Source: Streptomyces beijiangensis (GTDB lineage: Bacteria > Actinomycetota > Actinomycetes > Streptomycetales > Streptomycetaceae). Taken from it: 47,828 nt of DNA. Positions 1-6,862 of this stretch are shown piece by piece. Each line of letters starts with the position of its first letter. Within the stretch, counting starts at the first letter, position 1. A model generated the notes under the pieces. It had not been told where the DNA came from and ran no database searches. It was given only the letters and a program-made list of their open reading frames with translations. The DNA lies in assembly GCF_017315755.1 (NCBI RefSeq), contig NZ_JAFLRJ010000127.1:1-47828 (forward strand), given 5' to 3'. Both the position numbers and the translations under genes were made by a program.

Positions 1-593
1 CGGTCGGAGTGGACGCCGATGTCATCGGCGTCCACTCCGACCGGGTGCGTCTGCAGCGGCAACTGCCCGCCGAGGACCTCTTCGGCGGCGCCCGCCGCGT
101 CGACGCGATCGGCATAGGCCTGAACCTCCTGGTGCAGAACTTCTCCGGGAGGCGACTTGTCAGGCTGGCCGAGTCCGGCTGCCGGGTCCGGCTGCTCTTC
201 CTCAACCCGGCGAGCAGCGCGGTCAAGCGCCGTGAGCGTGAACTGGGGCTGAAGAAGGGTGAACTGAGCCGCTCGGTGGAGATGAACATCCTCCATATGC
301 GCCGGGTGCGCTCGCGGTTGCGTGACCCTGGCGCCTTCGAGATCCATGTCTTCGACGAGACACCGCGTTTCACCGCCTATCTGGTCGACGGTGACGGTGC
401 GGACGGGCTGGCCGTGGTCCAGACGTATCTGCGCAGGACGCGCGGCATGGAGGCGCCGGTGCTGGTGCTGAGGGGCGGCAGCCGGGGGGTCGTGAAGGCG
501 GGGCGGGACGTCACGGACACGGAGCACGGGCTCTTCGAGACGTACCGCGAGGAGTTCGAGTCGGTATGGACGGACTCACGCCCGGTCTCCTGA
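1..593 (+). CDS. C-terminal part of a regulator-like protein (DUF5919-like), 5' end outside window
   Basis: The reading frame is open from the first bases of the window to the stop at 593, so the gene is cut by the left edge; the GTG at 9 is only an internal codon in my view. The visible 196 or so residues include a segment with VDAIGIGLNLLVQNFSGR followed by VRLLFLNPASSAVKRRERE. This resembles the C-terminal domain found behind an N-terminal XRE helix-turn-helix in many Streptomyces proteins (DUF5919 type, phospholipase-D-like fold). That family assignment is from memory. If it is right, the missing N-terminus carries the DNA-binding domain. There is no partner gene in the same orientation close by; the next gene begins about 150 bp downstream. 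Confidence 0.6.
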   Translation, partial: VGVDADVIGVHSDRVRLQRQLPAEDLFGGARRVDAIGIGLNLLVQNFSGRRLVRLAESGCRVRLLFLNPASSAVKRRERELGLKKGELSRSVEMNILHMRRVRSRLRDPGAFEIHVFDETPRFTAYLVDGDGADGLAVVQTYLRRTRGMEAPVLVLRGGSRGVVKAGRDVTDTEHGLFETYREEFESVWTDSRPVS

Positions 594-612
594 CCTCGCG
601 CTTGAGCGAGCG

Positions 613-664
613 GGGTGCTTCCGGGTGATCGGGCGATCGGGTGCTTCCGGGTGATCGGGTCGAT
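613..664. repeat. Two-copy tandem repeat, period 26 bp
   Basis: A 21-bp unit (613-633, beginning GGGTGCTTCCGGG) is repeated exactly at 639-659, with CGATC between the copies and TCGATC after the second. It lies in the gap between the regulator-like gene and the exonuclease gene. No hairpin followed by a T-run is seen, so I do not call it a terminator. Confidence 0.85.
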
Positions 665-741
665 CGGGGCGCCGGGGGCGTTGTCAGTGGTGCGTGCGAA
701 GGTGGTTGTCAACTGGGGACGCACCACGAAGGAGGGCCACC

Positions 742-1467
742 ATGAGCTGGCACCGTAAGACGCTGGTCGGGTTTGATCTGGAGACGACCGGGACCGAGCC
801 GAGTGAGGCGCGGATTGTGACGGCCGCCGTGGTCGAGGTGCTGGACGGGGAGCCGGTGCGGCGGCTGGAGTGGCTCGCCGATCCGGGGGTGCCCATTCCG
901 GACGAGGCCGCGGAGATCCACGGGATCACCACCGAGCGGGCGGCGGCCGAGGGCCGGCCGGTGCGCGAGGTCGCGGCGGAGATCGCCCGGGTGCTGGGTG
1001 ACTACTGGGCGCGGGGCGTGCCCGTCGTCGCGTACAACGCCGCCTTTGATCTGACGCTGCTGGACGCCGAGCTGCGGCGGCACGGGCTGCCGCCGCTGGC
1101 CGGTGCGACGCCCGTCCTCGACCCGCTCACCATCGACCGGGCCGTCGACAAGTACCGCAAGGGGAAGCGGACCCTGGAGGCGAGCTGTGCCGAGTACGGG
1201 GTCGTACTGGACGGGGCGCATGAGGCGGGGGCCGATGCGCTGGCCGCGGTGCGGGTCGCCGTCGCCATAGCCGAACGGCACCGCCAGGTGGGGGAGACGG
1301 ACCTCACGGAGCTGCACGGTCAGCAGGTGCGGTGGTACGCGGCGTGGGCCACGGACTTCCAGTCCTTCCTGCGGCGCAAGGGGAACACGGACGCGGTGAT
1401 CGACGCCGACTGGCCCCTGCGCGACGCCGGTTCGATCCCCGCCCAGCGGCTGGAGGCCCGCAGCTAG
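742..1467 (+). CDS. DnaQ-like DEDDh 3'-5' exonuclease
   Basis: The 241-residue protein has the three exonuclease motifs of the DnaQ/RNase T superfamily: D12-L-E14-T-T-G (Exo I), N99 with D103 in AYNAAFDLTLLD (Exo II), and H160-x4-D165 in AHEAGAD (Exo III, DEDDh type). These residues bind two metal ions for hydrolysis of 3' ends. It is a stand-alone exonuclease domain with a short C-terminal extension, not a full polymerase epsilon complex gene, and the nucleic-acid substrate cannot be told from sequence. The ATG at 742 is chosen over an upstream in-frame start at 694 because GAAGGAGGG ends six bases before it and homology to the family begins there. It converges on the kinase gene at 1483 with only 15 bp between stops. 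Confidence 0.9.
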   Translation: MSWHRKTLVGFDLETTGTEPSEARIVTAAVVEVLDGEPVRRLEWLADPGVPIPDEAAEIHGITTERAAAEGRPVREVAAEIARVLGDYWARGVPVVAYNAAFDLTLLDAELRRHGLPPLAGATPVLDPLTIDRAVDKYRKGKRTLEASCAEYGVVLDGAHEAGADALAAVRVAVAIAERHRQVGETDLTELHGQQVRWYAAWATDFQSFLRRKGNTDAVIDADWPLRDAGSIPAQRLEARS

Positions 1468-1482
1468 GGAGTGTCCGGCGGA

Positions 1483-2337
1483 TCAGAACGGGTGCCAGCG
1501 AACCTCGGGGGCGTTGTCCCTGAGCGACGCCACCCGGCGGCGGAACTCCGCGAGGGCCTTGGGGTTCGTCGGCGCGTGCTGGGCGACCCAGGCACAGCTC
1601 GCTGTTTCGCGGGCGCCGCGCAGGACCGCGCAGCCGTCCCACTCCGTCACGTCCCAGCCGTAGGCGGAGGTGAAGGTGTCGTAGGACTCCGGCGGCAGGC
1701 CGTAGCGGTCGCGGGAGAGCGCCATCACCACCAGGTCGTGCTCGCGGAAGTCCGCCGAGAACGTCTCCAGATCGACCAGGACCGGTCCTGACGGGGCGAC
1801 GTGGACATTGCGGGGGAGCGCGTCGCCGTGGATCGGGCCCTGCGGGAGATGGGGTGTGAGGGCCGCGGCGGCCTCGGTGAAGCCGTCGCGGCGGGCGCGC
1901 AGATACGCCGCGTCCGCCGGGTCGACCGCATCGCCCGCAAGGCGCAGCCAGCGCTCCACACCGCCCAGCAGTTCGCGACGGGGAAGGGTGAAGGAGGAGG
2001 GGGCGGGGAGTGCGTGGACCAGGCGCAGGAGGACGGCCAGGTCGGCGGGTTCCGCCGGGCGCACCGCCTCGGGGAGGCGCTGCCAGACGGTGAGGGGGTG
2101 GCCGTCCACGAGGAGCGGTCCGGGCTCGGCCGCACGGACCGCGGGGACCCCTGACTCCGCCAGCCAGGCCGCGATGGACAGCTCACGCTCCGCACGGGGG
2201 AGCAGCTCCGCGTCGCGCCCCACCTTCACCACGAGATCGCCGGTCGCGAAGACCGCGTTCTCGCCGAGGGCCAGCAGCTCCGCGTCCCGGTCCAGACCCG
2301 CCTTCGCCAGTACGTCCCGCGCCCGTGCCTCGTCCAT
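1483..2337 (-). CDS. Aminoglycoside phosphotransferase (APH)-family kinase
   Basis: A 284-residue protein with the APH/choline-kinase fold signature: a lysine (K38) in VVKVG for ATP binding, the catalytic loop H170-G-D172-x4-N177 (IHGDALPRNV), and the metal-binding aspartate D189 in VLVDLE. The family phosphorylates small molecules or inactivates antibiotics, but the substrate of this one is unknown, and most chromosomal Streptomyces paralogues are not proven resistance enzymes. It is monocistronic, convergent with the exonuclease gene and divergent from the sugar ABC operon. Confidence 0.85.
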   Translation of the reverse strand: MDEARARDVLAKAGLDRDAELLALGENAVFATGDLVVKVGRDAELLPRAERELSIAAWLAESGVPAVRAAEPGPLLVDGHPLTVWQRLPEAVRPAEPADLAVLLRLVHALPAPSSFTLPRRELLGGVERWLRLAGDAVDPADAAYLRARRDGFTEAAAALTPHLPQGPIHGDALPRNVHVAPSGPVLVDLETFSADFREHDLVVMALSRDRYGLPPESYDTFTSAYGWDVTEWDGCAVLRGARETASCAWVAQHAPTNPKALAEFRRRVASLRDNAPEVRWHPF

Positions 2338-2394
2338 CTGCTGTCTCCTGTTGATCGTGTCGGCCGCACAAGTTTCGCATCTGTGCAGGTTGGC

Positions 2395-2423
2395 TTGACG
2401 AACAGACGGACCGTCAGCACGAT
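2395..2423 (+). promoter_or_regulatory. Candidate promoter with palindrome for the sugar ABC operon
   Basis: TTGACG (2395-2400), a 17-bp spacer, and CACGAT (2418-2423) lie about 57 bp before the permease start. The spacer contains the palindrome GACGG-A-CCGTC (2405-2415), placed where a repressor would block RNA polymerase. The -10 match is weak (only the conserved A and T), so this is a candidate only. Confidence 0.35.
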
Positions 2424-2479
2424 GACGGGGGCCGCCGGGGCGGCCAGAAGCTGACTAGCCGCCCGAAGGAGTCGAAAAC

Positions 2480-3397
2480 GTGACATTGGCGACCGCAACG
2501 GCGCGGTCCAGTACCCGCACCGGGAAGCAGCCCGATCACGGCGCCTGGTTCCTGGTGCTGCCCGCGCTGATCCCGATCCTGGTACTGAGCGTCGGTCCCC
2601 TGCTGTACGGCATCGCACTGGCCTTCACCGACTCCCAGTCGGGGCGCACCCAGCCCACCCAGTGGGTCGGACTGCTGAACTTCCAGGACCTGCTGCACGA
2701 CACCCTCTTCTGGGACTCCTTCAGGATCGGACTGCTCTGGGCGGTCGGGGTGACCGTCCCGCAGTTCTTCCTCGCACTGGGCCTCGCCCTCCTGCTGAAC
2801 GAGAATCTGCGGTTCCGATGGCTGGCCCGGGCGCTCGCGATCATTCCCTGGGCGATGCCCGAGGTGGTCGTCGGCATCATGTGGCGGCTCGTCTACAACC
2901 CCGATGCGGGAATCCTGAACGAGACCATCCGGAATCTGGGCCTCGGCGACGGAAGGGACTGGCTCTCGGGCCTCTCCACCGCCCTGCCCGCCGTGATCCT
3001 CGTCGGGGTCTGGGCCGGGATGCCGCAGACCACCGTCGCCCTGCTCGCCGGACTGCAGAACACCCCGGGCGAGCTGCATGAGGCGGCCGCGATCGACGGG
3101 GCCGGCGCCTGGCGGAGGTTCCGTACCGTCACCTGGCCCGCGCTCAAGCCCATCGCGCTCTCCATCACCGCGCTCAACTTCATCTGGAACTTCAACTCCT
3201 TCGCCCTGGTGTACGTCCTCACCAACGGCGGACCCGGCGGGCGCACCCGCCTCCCGATGCTCTTCGCGTACGAAGAGGCCTTCCGCTACGGGCAGTTCGG
3301 CTACGCCGCCGCCATGGGATGCGTGATGGTCGCGGTGATCTCCGTGATCCTCGCCGTGTACCTCGTCGGCCGGCTCAGGGGAGGCGAGGAGAAATGA
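2480..3397 (+). CDS. Carbohydrate ABC transporter permease (MalF/UgpA type)
   Basis: A 305-residue inner-membrane protein with a hydrophobic N-terminal helix (WFLVLPALIPILVLSVGPLLYG), several further membrane spans and the EAA cytoplasmic loop beginning near residue 201 (EAAAIDGAGAWRRF), which contacts the ATPase. This is the first permease of a CUT1-class sugar importer. The GTG start at 2480 is preceded by AAGGAG at good spacing. The stop overlaps the ATG of the second permease (ATGA), and the binding protein follows directly, so the three form one operon. No ATPase gene is present. In Streptomyces such importers commonly share the ATPase MsiK encoded elsewhere, which I infer here. Confidence 0.92.
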   Translation: MTLATATARSSTRTGKQPDHGAWFLVLPALIPILVLSVGPLLYGIALAFTDSQSGRTQPTQWVGLLNFQDLLHDTLFWDSFRIGLLWAVGVTVPQFFLALGLALLLNENLRFRWLARALAIIPWAMPEVVVGIMWRLVYNPDAGILNETIRNLGLGDGRDWLSGLSTALPAVILVGVWAGMPQTTVALLAGLQNTPGELHEAAAIDGAGAWRRFRTVTWPALKPIALSITALNFIWNFNSFALVYVLTNGGPGGRTRLPMLFAYEEAFRYGQFGYAAAMGCVMVAVISVILAVYLVGRLRGGEEK

Positions 3398-4233
3398 GCC
3401 TGCGCACCAGCAAGCCCGCCCGCGCCGGACAGTACGCGGCGCTGCTCTGCTACCTCGTCTTCATCGCGTTCCCCTTCGCCTGGCTGATCTCCACGGCCTT
3501 CAAGCCGCCGCGCGAGCTCGCCACGCTGCACCCCACCTGGATCCCCAAGGACCCGACCCTCCAGAACTTCCGCGACGCCTTCGACCAGCAGCCGCTGCTG
3601 CACGCCGCGCTCAACTCCCTGATCGCCGCGTTCTCCGCCGCCCTGATCGCCGTCGTCATCGCGACGCCCATGGCCTACGTCATGGCCCGCCACCGCAGCA
3701 GGCTGTCGACCGCGGCCACCGGCTGGGTGGTCGTGAGCCAGGCGTTCCCGTTCGTCCTGATCATCATTCCGCTCTTCCTGATCCTGAAGAACCTCCACCT
3801 GATCAACTCCCTGCCCGGGCTGATCATGGTGTACGTGGTCTGGTCGCTGCCCTTCGCGCTCTGGATGCTCGTCGGGTACGTACGCGCCGTGCCGCCCGAG
3901 CTGGAGGAGGCGGCCGCCGTCGACGGGGCGAGCAGGCTCCGTACGCTCGTCTCGGTCACCGCGCCGCTCCTGGCGCCCGGCCTCGTCGCCACCGCGCTCT
4001 TCGCCTTCATCACCGCATGGAACGAGTTCTTCTTCGCGCTCGTCCTGCTCAAGACCCCGGAGAAGCAGACCTTGCCGGTCGTCCTCACCCACTTCCTCGG
4101 CGCGGAGGGCGTCGCCGACCTCGGGCCGCTCGCCGCGGCCGCGTTCCTGGCGACCATCCCCTCACTCGTCATCTTCGCGATCATCCAGAAGCGGATCACC
4201 GGCGGAATGCTGGCCGGGGCGGTGAAGAGCTGA
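3394..4233 (+). CDS. Carbohydrate ABC transporter permease (MalG/UgpE type)
   Basis: A 279-residue multi-span membrane protein. The N-terminal span is followed by FAWLISTAFKPPREL, typical of MalG-like subunits, and the EAA loop (ELEEAAAVDGASRLRTL) lies near residue 172. It pairs with the upstream permease to form the transmembrane channel of a CUT1 sugar importer. The ATG at 3394 overlaps the preceding stop in an ATGA, and the C-terminus overlaps the next start by one base (TGATG), so translation is probably coupled along the operon. The transported sugar is not evident. Confidence 0.92.
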   Translation: MSLRTSKPARAGQYAALLCYLVFIAFPFAWLISTAFKPPRELATLHPTWIPKDPTLQNFRDAFDQQPLLHAALNSLIAAFSAALIAVVIATPMAYVMARHRSRLSTAATGWVVVSQAFPFVLIIIPLFLILKNLHLINSLPGLIMVYVVWSLPFALWMLVGYVRAVPPELEEAAAVDGASRLRTLVSVTAPLLAPGLVATALFAFITAWNEFFFALVLLKTPEKQTLPVVLTHFLGAEGVADLGPLAAAAFLATIPSLVIFAIIQKRITGGMLAGAVKS

Positions 4234-5534
4234 TGGCCTCCTCGTACCGGATCACCCGGCGCCAGGCTCTCGCGGGCGCGCTGGCCGCCGTGCTCCCCGT
4301 CGCGGGCTGCACGGACAGTGACAGCGACTCCGGCGGGAAGATCACCCTCCAGTTCCAGTCGCTGGCCTGGCAGGCGGAGTCCGTCACCGCCAACAAGCAG
4401 CTCGTCAAGGAGTGGAACGCCGCCCACCCCGACGTCCAGGTCACGTACATCCAGGGCAGCTGGGACAGTGTGCACGACCAGCTGCTGACCTCCTTCGAGG
4501 GCGGCGAGGCGCCCGACGTCATCCACGACGCCTCCGACGACCTGGCCGACTTCGCGTACGGCGGCTATCTCGCCGACCTGGGCACGCTGCTGCCCGCGCG
4601 CCTCAAGGCGGACATCCCGGCCGGCAGCTGGGAGACGACGACCTTCGGCAAGGGGGTGTACGGCGTCCCCTTTCTCCAGGAGCCGCGCGTCATCATCGCC
4701 AACGCCAAGTGGCTGAAGGAGTCGGGGGTCCGCATCCCGACGCCCGCGAAGCCGTGGAGCTGGGAGGAGTTCCGTACGGTCACCGGGCAGTTGAGCGGCG
4801 GCGGGAAGTTCGGGGTCGCCTGGCCGCTGAAGGAGCCCGTCTCCGTCACCCTCAACCTCGGCCTCTCCGCAGGCGGTCAGCTCTTCCACCGGGGCGAGGA
4901 CGGCAAGGTGACGGTCCGGTTCGCCGACGGCGACGCGGTGGTCCCCGGCACGGTCCAGGCCCAGATCAACACCGACCACAGCTCACCCACCACCACCCTG
5001 GGCAGTGGCGGCTCCGACACGCTCCCCGGCTTCTTCGGCGGCAAGTACGCGATGGTCCCGCTCGGCTTCTCCTACCGGCAGCAGATCGTCCAGCAGGCGC
5101 CCAAGGGCTTCGAGTGGACCGTGCTGCCCGCCCCCGCGGGCCGCGACGGGCTGGCGCAGGGGGTGAGCCCGCAGACGCTCTCCGTCTCACAGGACTGCCC
5201 GCACAAGAAGGAGGCGATGGCGTTCATCGACTTCATGCTCCAGCCGCGGAACATGGTGCGCCTGGCCAAGGGCGACTGGATGCTGCCGACCGGCACCGAG
5301 GCGCTCAAGGACCCGGCGCTGCACGCCGAGAAGGACGGCTGGGCGACCGGTACGGCACTGGCCGGCGCACTGCGCCCGGCACCCGCCCAGTCGGTGCGCG
5401 GCTATCCGGAGTGGAAGGACAAGGTCGCGACCCCGGCCTACCAGGAGTATTACAGCGGTGCGATCGACACGGCTGAGCTGGAGAAACGCCTGGTGAGGGA
5501 CGGCAACCGGGTCCTGGCCCGCTATCAGCGCTGA
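4233..5534 (+). CDS. Extracellular sugar-binding lipoprotein of the ABC importer
   Basis: A 433-residue family-1 solute-binding protein. The N-terminus has a twin-arginine motif (ITRRQAL, R9-R10), a hydrophobic stretch and a lipobox LPVAGC with lipidated C26, predicting Tat export and anchoring outside the cytoplasmic membrane. The mature part has the usual two-lobe pattern, including a VTYIQGSWDSVHDQL strand region and a C-terminal YYSGAIDTAELEKRL. It captures the sugar for the two upstream permeases. The binding-protein gene is last in the operon, which is less usual than first. The start is the ATG at 4233 that overlaps the permease stop. Substrate unknown. Confidence 0.9.
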   Translation: MASSYRITRRQALAGALAAVLPVAGCTDSDSDSGGKITLQFQSLAWQAESVTANKQLVKEWNAAHPDVQVTYIQGSWDSVHDQLLTSFEGGEAPDVIHDASDDLADFAYGGYLADLGTLLPARLKADIPAGSWETTTFGKGVYGVPFLQEPRVIIANAKWLKESGVRIPTPAKPWSWEEFRTVTGQLSGGGKFGVAWPLKEPVSVTLNLGLSAGGQLFHRGEDGKVTVRFADGDAVVPGTVQAQINTDHSSPTTTLGSGGSDTLPGFFGGKYAMVPLGFSYRQQIVQQAPKGFEWTVLPAPAGRDGLAQGVSPQTLSVSQDCPHKKEAMAFIDFMLQPRNMVRLAKGDWMLPTGTEALKDPALHAEKDGWATGTALAGALRPAPAQSVRGYPEWKDKVATPAYQEYYSGAIDTAELEKRLVRDGNRVLARYQR

Positions 5535-5548
5535 ATCAATGGGCTGGA

Positions 5549-5580
5549 CGAGACGTTTCGTCTCGCTTATGGTCGTGGCA
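5549..5580 (+). promoter_or_regulatory. Leaderless promoter and TetR-like operator of the glycosyltransferase gene
   Basis: The inverted repeat CGAGACG-TTT-CGTCTCG (5549-5565) is followed at once by a -10-like TATGGT (5568-5573). Six bases later comes the ATG at 5580, the spacing expected when transcription starts at the A of the start codon. No Shine-Dalgarno sequence is visible, which fits a leaderless mRNA. A protein bound to the palindrome would cover the -35/-10 spacer. TetR-family sites have this form, but no tetR gene is adjacent. Confidence 0.5.
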
Positions 5581-6809
5581 TGACCTCAGCGCCGCGTGCC
5601 CATGTCGCCATGTTCTCCATCGCCGCCTCCGGGCACGTCAACCCGAGTCTCGAAGTGATCCGGGAGCTCGTCGCCCGGGGGCACCGCGTCACCTACGCGA
5701 TCCCCGCCGCCTTCGCAGAGAAGATCGCCGAGACCGGCGCGGAGCCGGTCGTCTACACCTCCACGCTCCCCACCGACGACGACCCCGACGCCTGGGGCAC
5801 CGAGCTGATCGACAACATCGAGCCGTTCCTCGCCGATGCGATCCAGGTGCTGCCACAGCTCATCGAGGCGTACGAGGGCGAGGCCGGCCTCGGCGTCCCC
5901 GACCTCGTCATCCACGACATCACCTCCTACCCGGCGATCGCACTGTCCCGCCGCTGGGGCGTCCCCGGCGTCTCGCTCTCCCCGAACCTGGTCGCCTGGG
6001 AGGGGTACGAGAAGGAGATCTCCGAGCCGATGGTTGCCGGGCTCCTGGCGACCGAGCGGGGCCGCGCCTACTACGCCCGCTTCCACGCCTGGCTGGAATC
6101 CCAGGGCATCGACGAGCACCCCGACCCCTTCGTGGGCCGGCCCCGCCGGTCCGTCGTCCTGATCCCCAAGGCGCTCCAGCCGAACGCCGACCGTGTCGAC
6201 GAGGCCGTGTACACCTTCGTCGGCGCCTGCCGGGCCGAGGGCGCCGACCAGAGCGCCGACCAGAGCGACTGGCAGCGGCCCGCAGGAGCGGACAAGGTGC
6301 TGCTCGTCTCGCTCGGCTCCACCTTCACCAAGCAGCCCGGCTTCTACCGTGCGTGCATCGAGGCCTTCGGGGATCTGCCCGGCTGGCATGTGGTGCTGCA
6401 GATCGGCGCACACGTCCAGGAGTCCGAACTCGGCAAGATCCCGGCCAACTTCGAGGTCCACTCCTGGGTGCCACAGCTCGCGATCCTCCAGGAGGCCGAC
6501 GCCTTCATCACCCATGCGGGCGCCGGCGGCAGCAGCGAGGGCCTTTCCACCGGCACCCCGATGGTCGCGGTCCCGCAGGCCGTCGACCAGTTCGGCAACG
6601 CGGCCGTACTGGAGTCGCTGGGTGTCGCCCGCCACGTACCGGCCGACGAGGCCACCGCCGATGCGCTGCGCGAGGCGGTCCTGGCCGTGGCGGGCGACCC
6701 CGAGGTCGCGCGCCGCCTCGCGGAGATCCGCGCGGACATGGCCGGCGAGGGCGGCACGAAGCGGGCAGCCGACCTCATCGAGGCCGAACTGCCCGCTCGC
6801 CAGAGCTGA
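5580..6809 (+). CDS. Macrolide-type glycosyltransferase (OleD/Mgt-like, GT1)
   Basis: A 409-residue GT-B fold enzyme. The N-terminal acceptor domain has the catalytic H19 ([14 protein letters not shown]) and its partner aspartate D113 ([10 protein letters not shown]), the same spacing as the His19-Asp110 pair of OleD. The C-terminal donor domain carries [20 protein letters not shown] and QAVDQFGNA, the UDP-sugar binding signature. Relatives transfer glucose from UDP-glucose to macrolides and other small acceptors, inactivating them or protecting the producer. The acceptor here is unknown. The gene is monocistronic, appears leaderless, and converges on an MMPL exporter gene. The preceding sugar importer ends 45 bp upstream, but the promoter-like palindrome suggests separate control. 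Confidence 0.85.
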   Translation: MTSAPRAHVAMFSIAASGHVNPSLEVIRELVARGHRVTYAIPAAFAEKIAETGAEPVVYTSTLPTDDDPDAWGTELIDNIEPFLADAIQVLPQLIEAYEGEAGLGVPDLVIHDITSYPAIALSRRWGVPGVSLSPNLVAWEGYEKEISEPMVAGLLATERGRAYYARFHAWLESQGIDEHPDPFVGRPRRSVVLIPKALQPNADRVDEAVYTFVGACRAEGADQSADQSDWQRPAGADKVLLVSLGSTFTKQPGFYRACIEAFGDLPGWHVVLQIGAHVQESELGKIPANFEVHSWVPQLAILQEADAFITHAGAGGSSEGLSTGTPMVAVPQAVDQFGNAAVLESLGVARHVPADEATADALREAVLAVAGDPEVARRLAEIRADMAGEGGTKRAADLIEAELPARQS

Positions 6810-6814
6810 CCGGG

Positions 6815-6862
6815 CCGGATCGGACCCTTACCGGATCGGACCCCTACCGGATCAGACCCTTA
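6815..6862. repeat. Three 16-bp tandem repeats at a convergent gene end
   Basis: Units CCGGATCGGACCCTTA (6815-6830), CCGGATCGGACCCCTA (6831-6846) and CCGGATCAGACCCTTA (6847-6862) lie head to tail between the glycosyltransferase stop and the MMPL gene. The last unit includes the MMPL stop codon. They differ at one or two positions. No strong terminator hairpin is evident. Confidence 0.85.
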
